This document shows positions 14,512-22,089 of a stretch of 64,000 bases of DNA, one piece after another. The translations under genes were made by a program, and so were the position numbers. The notes beneath the pieces were generated by a model that did not search any database, was not told where the DNA came from, and saw only the letters and a program-made list of their open reading frames with translations. Every line of letters starts with the position of its first letter. The first letter of the stretch is position 1. This stretch comes from Pseudoxanthomonas sp. Its GTDB lineage: Bacteria > Pseudomonadota > Gammaproteobacteria > Xanthomonadales > Xanthomonadaceae. The stretch is taken from assembly GCF_002863005.1 (NCBI RefSeq), contig NZ_PKDG01000019.1, positions 124,001-188,000 of the forward strand, written 5' to 3'.

Positions 14512-14714
14512 GCCTCTGTCCCCGAGCGGGGCAGGCATCCTTCGCGGGACGCCGCGGGCCGGAACCGGTCGATGCGGCGCGCATCGCACGCTGCGACCTT
14601 GGAAAATTTCCTCGCTGCCGCACCTCCGGGCCTCGATGCCGGGGAAAATTTCCTCGCCACCGCCCTTCCGTGCCGCACGCGCGCACCTTCCCGGTTCGCG
14701 CGCTCACAATGAAG

Positions 14715-14924
14715 CCTCGTCATCTCACCTGAAAGCCTCGCTGACGGAGAAAATTTCTTCGTCATCTCACTTCAGAGCCTGGGCGTCGAAGAAAATTTCC
14801 TCGTCATCTCACTTCAAAGGTCCGGCGGCGGGGAAATTTTCCTCGTCATCTCACCTCAACGCCGCGTCATCGGGGAAAACATCCTCGTCATCTCAGCTGA
14901 AAACCTCGCGCGCGCACCTTGCTG
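14715..14924. repeat. 42-bp-period tandem repeat after ispH
   Basis: The core (C)CTCGTCATCTCAC recurs at 14715, 14757, 14799, 14841 and 14883, exactly 42 bp apart, usually preceded by GAAAATTT. Two looser units lie upstream (about 14600-14660). A second sub-repeat (GCGCGCACCTT-N3-GGTTCG) occurs at about 14679 and 14913. Because 42 is divisible by 3, an open plus-strand frame (14432-14944) reads as 14-residue repeats such as KISSSSHFRAWASK. That frame has no clear start and overlaps ispH, so I do not call it a gene. Confidence 0.85.
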
Positions 14925-15103
14925 GTTCGATTTCTCATACATGAGGCGCGGCGACGCTGCCCGTGCATGCGCGTAAGCCGCGTGCACCCTCAACTGTGAG
15001 TCATTTTCCGTCGCGACTCGCTTGGAAGCGTGCGCGCATCGCGTTAGCGTGGCGATGCCGTCGGATGCGGCGGCCTCACCTGACAAGGAATCAAGGAGCG
15101 ACA

Positions 15104-15586
15104 ATGAGTCAGAACCTCGTGGACCTGCAGATCGACACCACTATCCTCGATCCGCTGGATGCCGCCATCTCCCAGATGGAAGCCTGCCTGGCGGGCTTGA
15201 TCTCGCTGACGCCGGAACAGCGGCGCGGCCTGATCAAGATGGGCGACAAATCGGAAGCCTTCTGCCGCGCGGCCTTCAACGTGGCCGAGCAGCATGCCGG
15301 CATCATGGCGCGCGACTTCGACATCGAGGGCGTTCGTCGCGACCAGCAGACGCTGGACCAGCTGCGCCCGCGCATCCTGCGCATCGCCCACCTTTACCAG
15401 CGATTGACCGACACCGAGATGGCCCTGGGCAGCGACCTGATGGCCGCCGCGCTGGAGGTCTACGGCGTGCTGAAGGTCGCCGGCAAGGGCAAGGGCCTGG
15501 ACGAAGCCCGCCGCCACCTGGCCAGCCGCTTCCGCATCAGCACGCACGAAAGCGATGCGCCGGGCGAGAGCGTTGGCAACGGCTAA
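15104..15586 (+). CDS. Conserved hypothetical protein
   Basis: 160 aa, starting MSQNLVDLQIDTTILDPLDA after AAGGAG (15093-15098). Mostly alpha-helical by composition, soluble, with no signal peptide or catalytic motif that I recognise. It ends at a strong terminator, so it forms its own unit. The upstream 42-bp repeats could affect its expression. Function unknown. Confidence 0.8.
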   Translation: MSQNLVDLQIDTTILDPLDAAISQMEACLAGLISLTPEQRRGLIKMGDKSEAFCRAAFNVAEQHAGIMARDFDIEGVRRDQQTLDQLRPRILRIAHLYQRLTDTEMALGSDLMAAALEVYGVLKVAGKGKGLDEARRHLASRFRISTHESDAPGESVGNG

Positions 15587-15617
15587 CGGCTGGATGTTGG
15601 CGGTTTGATGCAAGAAG

Positions 15618-15640
15618 ACGGCCCCGCGATGCGGGGCCGT
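15618..15640 (+). terminator. Terminator after 15104-15586
   Basis: ACGGCCCCGC (15618-15627), GAT loop, GCGGGGCCGT (15631-15640), then TGTTGT. A 10-bp GC stem, but the T-run is poor. Confidence 0.65.
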
Positions 15641-15724
15641 TGTTGTGGGCAGGTTCCGTCGAGGGTGCAGCGGGTAAGAATCGGAGTCCATGCGCGCCGC
15701 AGCGGCGCCCGCCGGACTCTGCGG

Positions 15725-15754
15725 ATTGACCGCGGATACCCCAGCCCCTAAAAT
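15725..15754 (+). promoter_or_regulatory. Original chromosomal promoter of tRNA-Thr, now driving a tRNA fragment
   Basis: TTGACC (15725-15730), 18-bp spacer, TAAAAT (15749-15754). The intact tRNA at the other end of the island has the same boxes and spacing (41823-41852). Confidence 0.7.
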
Positions 15755-15805
15755 TCGCGGCTCCGCCGGAATAGCTCAGTTGGTAGAGCGGCGCATTCGT
15801 AATGC
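15745..15805 (+). repeat. attL: direct repeat with tRNA-Thr 5' half
   Basis: 61 bp identical to 41843-41903. It covers the -10 box, the transcript start region and the first 41 nt of the tRNA, ending just after the anticodon stem-loop. The anticodon loop is itself an inverted repeat (GCATT-CGT-AATGC), a natural tyrosine-recombinase crossover site. Confidence 0.9.
15765..15805 (+). pseudogene. tRNA-Thr 5' fragment left by integration
   Basis: First 41 nt of the tRNA (GCCGGAATAGCTCAGTTGGT onward through the anticodon arm). The following sequence cannot form a T arm or acceptor 3' strand, so no functional tRNA results. Confidence 0.9.
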
Positions 15806-15848
15806 CTCCAGCGCAGCTCCGAAGCGACACTTACAAGCAACACCCAAC

Positions 15849-15957
15849 AAGGCCCGCAGATGCGGGCCTTTGTTTTTACAGGTGTTTCCCAGCAATGCGG
15901 ACGAGGACCGTCCAAGCTGGAAATCGACGCATCGCATGCGAGTTGGCTTAGTCCCGG
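15849..15957. repeat. Element-end repeat, first copy (with terminator hairpin)
   Basis: AAGGCCCGC/GCGGGCCTT hairpin (15849-15870) with TTTGTTTTT, then a tract ending AGTTGGCTTAGT-C-CCGGCTTC. A diverged copy is at 17699-17815. Repeated ends next to att sites suggest two related elements. Confidence 0.7.
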
Positions 15958-16168
15958 CTTCGGCCATTTGACGGTTTCCGACCCCAACGCGGACATCCGC
16001 CGGGGAGCATGCTTTGCACCCTGCTGGGTCCGGTTACACATCGGCTTGTTAGCGGGACCGAGCCGCCCTAAGATCAACCGTATCAAGGGGATAGCCCACC
16101 ATACGGTGCGCTGTGGATAGTCGTATAACCGGACACCGGGATCCGGCTATTAGGTAGTTAGCTCACAA

Positions 16169-16651
16169 GTGGAGATTCAGGTGCCTCTTTACCATGCGAC
16201 GTTGAACAGCTATTCGATCGGAGAAACAATCGAAGCAAAAGTAGAGAGCACTTTCTATCCTGATGCCGTAGAGAGACTCGAGGCGACAAAGCCAGCCGAC
16301 GCACCCTCGCGCGCCATCTGCTTGTTCGCAAGTGAAAGCTTAGATTTCTGTTATCTGTTCGCATTAAAGCAGCAATGGTCAAGAGAAAGCATAAAACTGT
16401 ATGAAGTTGAGATGCCATCTCACCACCATGCCCCCATGGCTATAGTCCATGCAATTCAAAAGAAGCTCGAATCCGGGAAGCCCTCGGCGAAAGCGGAAAG
16501 CGAATACTGGCATCCAACGCAGTCTTGGAAGTTCGTTGAGACCTTCGGCCCAACTATGACCATCGTGCGAAAAATGCAAGCTCCAAGCATCAATGAGCTC
16601 ATCCTCAGTACTATGTATTACGGCGAGGCAGATCGCGCATCAGCGTTGTGA
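16169..16651 (+). CDS. Cassette 1 protein, unknown function (DUF2441-like)
   Basis: 160 aa, GTG start 11 bp inside the cassette, as is common for cassette genes. The opening (VPLYHATLNSYSIGETIEAK) and the central AICLFASESLDFCYLFA resemble small proteins with an ADP-ribosyltransferase-like fold (DUF2441 type); the assignment is tentative and I cannot point to catalytic residues. The stop lies at the first bases of its attC. Confidence 0.75.
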   Translation: MEIQVPLYHATLNSYSIGETIEAKVESTFYPDAVERLEATKPADAPSRAICLFASESLDFCYLFALKQQWSRESIKLYEVEMPSHHHAPMAIVHAIQKKLESGKPSAKAESEYWHPTQSWKFVETFGPTMTIVRKMQAPSINELILSTMYYGEADRASAL

Positions 16652-16740
16652 GCTAACAATTCGTTCAAGCCGAGCCCGCTTTGCGATTTCGGGCCGACCG
16701 GAACCGCATCGTGCGGGCCGGCTTAACTCAGGCGTTAGAA
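16651..16740 (+). repeat. attC site of cassette 1
   Basis: R'' AGCTAAC (16651-16657), L'' TTCAAGCCG (from 16664), L' CGGCTTAAC (from about 16719), R' GTTAGAA (16734-16740). About 90 bp, with an imperfect palindromic centre. Confidence 0.85.
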
Positions 16741-16759
16741 CTCTCAGGGGGAAATTACG

Positions 16760-17494
16760 TTGGGCGCAAAGGAAAAGATTCAAGCCGAGCTGTCTGAGCT
16801 CCTGAGGCAAGGCGCCGAGGTCTTTAAGAAGTTCTCTGACACCAAGAAGTCGCCAGACATCACCATCGACTACCAGTCCTGGTACTCAAGGTCATTGAAG
16901 GCTATGAAGCTCCTTGCGCCTGATCGTTTTGACGAATTCCGCGGCTATTACGAAGCCGATCCAAAGAGGAAATCGTTGGGGTACGGAACGTACGTAATTC
17001 ATGACTACATCAAGGGCGTTGCGCCAGGTGCGTACAATCTTAGAGACTTCGATACGCGCGGCCAGGCTGCGCGTGGCATGTACAACCAAATCGTTATATT
17101 GAAGTCAGTACTCGAACGCTCCGAGACGATCCTTGACGATATTCAGGGAACGCTTCTCGCTGAACTACAGGACGATGAGGTGGCTACAGCAGAGGCGCTT
17201 CTAAAGGTCAACATTCGTGCTGCTGGTGCCCTCGCCGGCGTGATACTCGAGTCGCACTTGCAAAAGATTGCAGATGGCCATGGAATCAAGATCGCAAAGA
17301 AGGCGCCGACAATTGCGGATTTGAATGATCCGCTGAAGGCTGCAGGGATCTACGAAACGGCCGTGTGGCGCAAGATCTCGTACCTCGCGGACATTCGAAA
17401 CATGTGTTCGCATAAGAAGGCAGCTGACCCGAGCGCGGAGCAGGCCAAAGAACTGGTTGATGGCGTGCGATGGGTTGTGAAGAACGTAGCCTGA
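16760..17494 (+). CDS. Cassette 2 protein with HEPN-like C-terminus
   Basis: 244 aa, TTG start with a CAGGGGG ribosome-binding site (about 16746). Helical throughout. Near residue 217 it reads DIRNMCSHKK, an R-x4-H arrangement in the context typical of HEPN domains, many of which are RNases in toxin-antitoxin or abortive infection systems. The N-terminal half resembles nothing I know. Nuclease activity is inference; the R-x4-H pair alone is weak evidence. Confidence 0.8.
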   Translation: MGAKEKIQAELSELLRQGAEVFKKFSDTKKSPDITIDYQSWYSRSLKAMKLLAPDRFDEFRGYYEADPKRKSLGYGTYVIHDYIKGVAPGAYNLRDFDTRGQAARGMYNQIVILKSVLERSETILDDIQGTLLAELQDDEVATAEALLKVNIRAAGALAGVILESHLQKIADGHGIKIAKKAPTIADLNDPLKAAGIYETAVWRKISYLADIRNMCSHKKAADPSAEQAKELVDGVRWVVKNVA

Positions 17495-17497
17495 GAG

Positions 17498-17557
17498 TTC
17501 TAACAATTCATTCAAGCCGACGCCGCTTCGCGGCGCGGTTTAACTCAGGCGTTCCTG
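17498..17557 (+). repeat. attC site of cassette 2 (59-base-element size)
   Basis: R'' TTCTAAC (17498-17504), TTCAAGCCG, a perfect GCCGC/GCGGC centre, GGTTTAACTCAGGC, R' GTTCCTG (17551-17557). 60 bp, very close to the classic element. R' does not match GTTRRRY, so what follows is not a normal cassette. Confidence 0.85.
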
Positions 17558-17643
17558 ATGTCCGCTTCTGGCCGAAGGCTGCCGTCAGGGGGGGGCGAGG
17601 GGGCGGGTTCCTGTGCGCCTGCCGGCTCCGGCGAAAGACCGAC

Positions 17644-17656
17644 GCATTCGTAACGC
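17644..17656 (+). repeat. Internal att-like site
   Basis: GCATTCGTAACGC differs by one base from the anticodon-loop core GCATTCGTAATGC found at both island ends. It is followed 45 bp later by the second element-end repeat. Confidence 0.6.
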
Positions 17657-17698
17657 TTCCGGGAATACACGCGAATCAGCGTAAATCGCTAAATTGCA

Positions 17699-17815
17699 CA
17701 AGGCCCGCAAATGCGGGCCTTTGTTTTTTCAGGTGTTTCCAGCCAACACGGATGATATGTATCCAAGCATGAAATCAAGGGTTCCGGGCGTAAGTTGGCT
17801 TAGTGCCGGCTTCCA
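17699..17815. repeat. Element-end repeat, second copy (with terminator hairpin)
   Basis: AGGCCCGC/GCGGGCCT (17701-17720) with TTGTTTTTT, then CAGGTGTTTCC and AGTTGGCTTAGT-G-CCGGCTTC. Diverged copy of 15849-15957. Otherwise 17558-17954 holds no gene that I can support. Confidence 0.65.
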
Positions 17816-17954
17816 ATCCTTGGCAAAATTCAGCGTGGTGGCACAGTGCATTTGTACTCACGCGGGGGCTGAGCCCGGCTAGTCAGGTATCCAATCCGAT
17901 AGACTGCGGTAAACACCGTGCCCTTCGGGGCCTATCACGAAAGGTCACATCTGA

Positions 17955-18350
17955 ATGACGAAGCCAACCCTCGACTCCATCGCCACGGCCAAGGCCAAGT
18001 TGGAGGAGGAACTCCGCAAGCTGGAAGAACAGGAAGTCCAGCTACGCCAGCAACAGTCGGCCGACGCCTATTCCGAGATCATGGGGTTGTTGACCCAATA
18101 CGGGACTTTGTTCACAGCCAAGCAAAAGGCCGAGATCGTTACTGCTGTCGGTGCCAGCAGCCCGGCCAAGCTGAAGAAGGCAGTCGCGAGTAAGGAAGTG
18201 GCTCCCAAGTACTGGCTGCCGCACACGCATGAAACGTGGACCGGCCGAGGTCGTCCGCCCCGTGCCTTTACGGCTTGGGAAGGGACCGCTGCCTACAAGG
18301 AATGGAAGGCAAGGCACCCCAACGAGAAGTTCCCTAAATTTCCGGGCTGA
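17955..18350 (+). CDS. H-NS-like histone-like nucleoid structuring protein
   Basis: 131 aa. Residues 5-45 form a charged coiled coil (LEEELRKLEEQEVQLRQQQ), the dimerisation part. The C-terminus has KYW near 81 and TWTGRGRPPRAF near 94-105, the H-NS AT-hook-like DNA-binding loop, ending WEGTAAYKEWKARHPN. Proteins of this type coat AT-rich foreign DNA and silence it. Sitting first in the large element, it may restrain the cargo genes or modulate host silencing; that role is inferred. Confidence 0.9.
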   Translation: MTKPTLDSIATAKAKLEEELRKLEEQEVQLRQQQSADAYSEIMGLLTQYGTLFTAKQKAEIVTAVGASSPAKLKKAVASKEVAPKYWLPHTHETWTGRGRPPRAFTAWEGTAAYKEWKARHPNEKFPKFPG

Positions 18351-18397
18351 CTTCGTTTGGGCATTGGGTCGGGATTGGGTAGAGGCTGGAGGCAAGG

Positions 18398-19165
18398 GTG
18401 CCCGTCTGTGGTATGTGCGGTGGCGTCGCAGAGAAGCTGGCGAATAGCCACATCTATCCAGCGTCTATGACTCGCGAACAGTCGGCTGGTAGCGAACTTG
18501 TCGCGGCTAAGCCGGAGCGCGGACATGTCGTCATAGCGACCGCAGGGCTTCGCGACAGAATCGTCTGTATCAGGTGCGAACAGTTGTTTCATCCGTTCGA
18601 CGATGAAGGTATCCGTTTTCGCAGGAGGGCTCTCAAGCTGGAGGGTCTTGTTGGCTTTCGGCATGAATCCATAAGCCTCCCAACCCTCCGGGCTGATGCC
18701 TCCAAGCTTCATACCTTCGCATTGCAAACGGTGCTACGCGCTGCGCTGTCTAATCACACGCCGGATGTGCCTGTAAGTGAGTTGACCCAATGGACTGCCA
18801 ATAGGCTGTTGGATGGAAGGCCAACCGTTGATGACGGCCCGGAAGTATTCATAAGAATCATTAGAGGCGATTTGGGGGCGGTATCGATGGATCCCGCGTT
18901 GCATCAGGATGCGACGCCGCCCTGTTACATCCTGCACATGCCCAACATGACGATTTTCGTGGCTCGCGATGTAGGTGGAAAGTTGGACCGTTCCTGCTCG
19001 CATATGACGCTGCGCGCCGGCACGGAAGTCACCATATGGCGGAGCAGAATTGAGCTGTATGAACTTGCGCGCATAACCGACGGCTTAGCCCCTGTTGCAG
19101 CCGAGATGCGGAAGGTGTTTAAGAAGCTTGAAAGGTCAAGCGCTCGACGGAAGAAGAAGCAGTGA
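18398..19165 (+). CDS. Unknown protein with CxxC...SHIYP N-terminus
   Basis: 255 aa, GTG start. It opens CGMCGGVAEKLANSHIYPAS and has a second pair at about residue 56 (CIRCEQLF), a putative four-Cys zinc site with a His in the SHI-P motif. This pattern is familiar from unnamed proteins on islands and prophages, some annotated as HNH-like. The body shows no further motif, and the C-terminus is basic (RSSARRKKKQ). It follows the H-NS-like gene by 47 bp. Confidence 0.75.
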   Translation: MPVCGMCGGVAEKLANSHIYPASMTREQSAGSELVAAKPERGHVVIATAGLRDRIVCIRCEQLFHPFDDEGIRFRRRALKLEGLVGFRHESISLPTLRADASKLHTFALQTVLRAALSNHTPDVPVSELTQWTANRLLDGRPTVDDGPEVFIRIIRGDLGAVSMDPALHQDATPPCYILHMPNMTIFVARDVGGKLDRSCSHMTLRAGTEVTIWRSRIELYELARITDGLAPVAAEMRKVFKKLERSSARRKKKQ

Positions 19166-19289
19166 GTCCAGTCAATTTCACCTGATGGGCTGCATCTTGT
19201 AAGGCCCCTTCTTGCGGACGTTCCTCATCCAAACACCGTAAGCCGGGCCATCCTACGCTCTGGGCATCGACCCTACATCGGTGCCTAAC

Positions 19290-20495
19290 ATGCGTATCAC
19301 CCTGACCAAGCGTCTTGTCGCCCAAGCCCGGCCCCAGCCCAAGCCCTACGAAATGCGGGATATCCTCGTTAGGGGGCTGATCCTGCGTGTCCAGCCCAGT
19401 GGGCACAAAGCTTGGGTTGTCACCTGGGCGCATGGGAAGCGTCGTACGCTCGGTTCGATTGAACACCTGTCCTTGGAGAAGGCCCGGGCGCACGCGTCGC
19501 AGGCAGTGGCTGAGGCCGTCCAGCAGCGCTTACCGGCACTGGCGACGATCAAGCAACGGGCCTGCACCCTGCGGGAGTTCCTTGACGACCATTACGCCCC
19601 TTGGGCTGCCACTGAGCTTCGCCGGGGTAGCAAGTACGTCATGCGGATCAAGACCCACTTTCCGGACCTGTTAGACCGCTCCATGTCCGATATCGACGTG
19701 GCGACGATTAATCGCTGGTGGTCCGATCGCCTGACGCCCGTAGACGGCAAGCGCCCTGTTGAACGCATTACTGCCCATCGGGACTTTGCGACGCTTCGGG
19801 CGGCTTTGTCGTATGCCGTGGAATGGCGTCTGTTGGAGCGGAACCCGTTGCTGGGGATGCGCCAGAAATCGGTGCAGGGCCGCAAAGTGGTCCGTTTCCT
19901 GTCGCCCGACGAAGAGTCGCGGCTGCGTGCTGCACTTACAGCGCGCGACAAGCGGGGTGTACAGGGCAGGGCGAACGCCAATGCTGACCGTCGGCGTTAC
20001 GGTCAAGCCGTACTGCCCGATCTACCCCAAGATGGCTACACGAACCATTTGACCCCCGTGGTGCTCCTTGCAATGAACACGGGCATGCGTCGGGGTGAAC
20101 TGCTTTCGCTTGAATGGGCCGATATCGACCTCGGGGCCAAGGTCATCACCGTGCAAGCCCGCAACGCCAAGAGCGGCAAGCAGCGTCATATCCCCCTAAA
20201 CGCCGAAGCGTTACGCGTCGTGACCCAGTGGCGCGAGCAGTCTGACGGGGTAGGGCAGGTGTTCGAACCGCAGGACGTCAAGAAGGGCTGGGGTTCACTG
20301 CTGACGACGGCCAAGATCACGGGCTTCCGCTTTCACGACTTGCGACATCACTTCGCCAGCAAGCTGGTCATGGCAGGTGTCGACTTGAATACGGTCAGGG
20401 AGCTATTGGGCCACGCGGACATCAGCATGACGCTGCGCTACGCCCATTTGGGGCCCGAGCATCTGGCTGCGGCTGTGGAGAAGCTGGCTGCGTGA
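19290..20495 (+). CDS. Tyrosine-family site-specific integrase of the island
   Basis: 401 aa. An N-terminal arm-binding region (MRITLTKRLVAQARPQPKPY) and core-binding domain precede the catalytic domain with all expected residues: R267 (NTGMRRGEL), K294/K297 (AKSGKQRHIPL), H349-x2-R352 (HDLRHHF), H375 (LLGHADI) and Y384 (LRYAHL). It should catalyse crossover at the tRNA-Thr att sites. It lies 1.6 kb from the internal att-like site rather than from 15805, which fits the idea that the large element starts near 17644. An upstream GTG (19281) is the alternative start. Confidence 0.95.
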   Translation: MRITLTKRLVAQARPQPKPYEMRDILVRGLILRVQPSGHKAWVVTWAHGKRRTLGSIEHLSLEKARAHASQAVAEAVQQRLPALATIKQRACTLREFLDDHYAPWAATELRRGSKYVMRIKTHFPDLLDRSMSDIDVATINRWWSDRLTPVDGKRPVERITAHRDFATLRAALSYAVEWRLLERNPLLGMRQKSVQGRKVVRFLSPDEESRLRAALTARDKRGVQGRANANADRRRYGQAVLPDLPQDGYTNHLTPVVLLAMNTGMRRGELLSLEWADIDLGAKVITVQARNAKSGKQRHIPLNAEALRVVTQWREQSDGVGQVFEPQDVKKGWGSLLTTAKITGFRFHDLRHHFASKLVMAGVDLNTVRELLGHADISMTLRYAHLGPEHLAAAVEKLAA

Positions 20496-20636
20496 CCTCT
20501 TGCAGCCCGAGTCGGAGGGTCGTATAAAGCGCTTGCCGCTTCGCTAAAGCGTCGGTGTTGTCGCCTGACATGGCTCAAGCCCAGGTCCCGGATCTCTCCC
20601 GTAAACGGGAAACCGGATTCCCTACCTGGAGCCCGC

Positions 20637-21026
20637 ATGAGCCTTCGATCCCTTCGTAAGCACGCCTTTCAAGCCCAGCATGGCCGTTGCTACTACTGCG
20701 ACCAGCCGATGTGGCAAGGATCTCCAACCGAACTTGGCCTGCCGTCGAAGTTAGGTCGCTGGTATCAGTGCACCGCAGAACACCTGATCGCGCGGCAGGA
20801 CGGAGGCAAAAACACCCCTGTCAACGTTGTCGCGGCCTGCCGCTTGTGCAATCTACGACGCCACCAGCGCCCTACCCCAGCTCCGTCACCAGAAACCTAC
20901 AAGGCCCTCGTCCAACGACGAATGGCTGCTGGTCGCTGGCATTTGAAGCTTCCATCGTCAACTTCAACTACCAAATGGACAGCGGACCTTGGCCAGCCAA
21001 GCAGCTATGACCAGATTGCTGGGTAA
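20637..21026 (+). CDS. HNH endonuclease domain protein
   Basis: 129 aa. The HNH core is seen as CYYC (about residue 18), TAEHLIARQDGGKNTPVNVV (about 45-65) and CRLCNLRRHQ (about 69), that is zinc Cys pairs around a His-Asn motif. Presumably a DNA nuclease. The small size and place between integrase and darG suggest a mobile-element accessory gene. It ends 7 bp before the convergent darG. Confidence 0.85.
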   Translation: MSLRSLRKHAFQAQHGRCYYCDQPMWQGSPTELGLPSKLGRWYQCTAEHLIARQDGGKNTPVNVVAACRLCNLRRHQRPTPAPSPETYKALVQRRMAAGRWHLKLPSSTSTTKWTADLGQPSSYDQIAG

Positions 21027-21033
21027 CGCATGA

Positions 21034-22089
21034 CTACTGCTTTCTAGGCTGCTCGTCGATAAGGCCATCTTCCTTCAGCCTGTCGTACGCTACGCGGACT
21101 TCACTATGACCAAAAAGATTGCGGCGCTTCTCGTTTCCGCTAGTCAGCGACAAGACGATTTCTTCGGCCCCATTTGCAATCCGCCGGTTCTGGGCAAGGT
21201 AGTGGATCGTTGACAATAGCTCCAAGCCATAAGGATTCTCGTATCCGTTGACCAAGTGCTCGAGTCGTCGAATCACGTCAACGTCGGCCTTTTCAGCAGC
21301 CAAATAGTGCTCGGCAGCTGCGAATCCCGCAGCCGTGACATGCACTTTCCTATCTTGCGAACGCATTCCGCTTATGTAGCGCATGTCCTCCAGCTTCATC
21401 AATGAACTCTTGAGGACGTCCGAATAGGGGCCGTAAAGGCTGCTGTAGAACTCCAGGTTCAAGGGTACGCCAAGCACCTGTAGGAAGTACGCAATCTTTT
21501 GTAGGGAGAGCCGATCTACCGCACCGTCGCCATGGCCCTCAAACCACGAAATTGCGCTGAGGAAAAGCGCACGACCCAGTGTCATACGCGATGCGACATT
21601 GACGTACTCTGGGGCATCAATGCGAGGCACAGGCTCGTAGACCTGGATATCAACGCCCACGATATCTGCCAATTTCCTTTCAATGATCGGACGAACATCG
21701 CGCCAATCCAATCCGCCGTTGCCACAACCTAAAGGGGGCATCGCTATGGATTTGATATCCAATCGCCTAATCTCAACCAACAAGGCGTCGAGCCCATCTT
21801 CGATATAGGAGATTTCCGACTTGTTGCGCCAATGCACCTTCGTGGGGAAGTTGACTAGATACCTTGGCACAACGTCATCCAGCAGGTCACCCCTACGAAA
21901 CACTAGTAGACGACCCGGCCTAAGCCATTTTTCATCACAGGCTTTCTTGTAAGCCTGATAATTTTCTGGCCACTCGGTCCTGAATCGCAAGGCCACACCC
22001 TTTCCCATAACTCCAACACAGTTCACCGTGTTGACGATGGCTTCCGCCCTCGACTTGAACATGTCACCGTGGATGAAACGAATACTCAT
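21034..22089 (-). CDS. darG: DarG-type macro-domain antitoxin (DNA ADP-ribosylglycohydrolase)
   Basis: 351 aa. The macro domain spans residues 1 to about 150, with AEAIVNTVNCVGVMGKGVAL and PPLGCGNGGLDW, the ADP-ribose loops of DarG. The C-terminal half (ALFLSAISWFEGHGDGAVDR, then LSLQKIAYFLQ) fits the DarT-inhibiting domain of full-length DarG proteins. It removes ADP-ribose from DNA and directly neutralises DarT. Its ATG (22089) overlaps the darT stop (ATGA), the standard arrangement. Confidence 0.9.
   Translation of the reverse strand: MSIRFIHGDMFKSRAEAIVNTVNCVGVMGKGVALRFRTEWPENYQAYKKACDEKWLRPGRLLVFRRGDLLDDVVPRYLVNFPTKVHWRNKSEISYIEDGLDALLVEIRRLDIKSIAMPPLGCGNGGLDWRDVRPIIERKLADIVGVDIQVYEPVPRIDAPEYVNVASRMTLGRALFLSAISWFEGHGDGAVDRLSLQKIAYFLQVLGVPLNLEFYSSLYGPYSDVLKSSLMKLEDMRYISGMRSQDRKVHVTAAGFAAAEHYLAAEKADVDVIRRLEHLVNGYENPYGLELLSTIHYLAQNRRIANGAEEIVLSLTSGNEKRRNLFGHSEVRVAYDRLKEDGLIDEQPRKQ

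Larger units (their letters stand above)
16158..17551 (+). mobile_element. Two integron gene cassettes without an integron integrase
   Basis: Cassette 1 runs from TTAGCT (16158) to G16734, cassette 2 from TTAGAA (16735) to G17551. In each, the R'' box near the cassette end (AGCTAAC; TTCTAAC) is the exact reverse complement of the GTT-plus-cassette-start (GTTAGCT; GTTAGAA), as required for cassettes that moved as circles. Each has one gene and one attC, in the same direction. No intI is visible. Confidence 0.85.

Noticed and set aside
14600..14924. CRISPR array
   Set aside because: Units are head-to-tail and diverge gradually, with no constant repeat separated by unique spacers and no cas genes.
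14432..14944. 170-codon frame through the 42-bp repeats as a gene
   Set aside because: It would start inside ispH with no ribosome-binding site; the open frame follows from a period divisible by three. Kept only as a finding.
15765..15840. Second functional tRNA-Thr
   Set aside because: Only the first 41 nt match; no T arm or acceptor 3' strand can form.
15805..17644. Integron integrase or attI beside the cassettes
   Set aside because: No intI-like reading frame in either strand, and the sequence before 16158 has no clear attI; a GTTAGCG at 16048 is only a hint.
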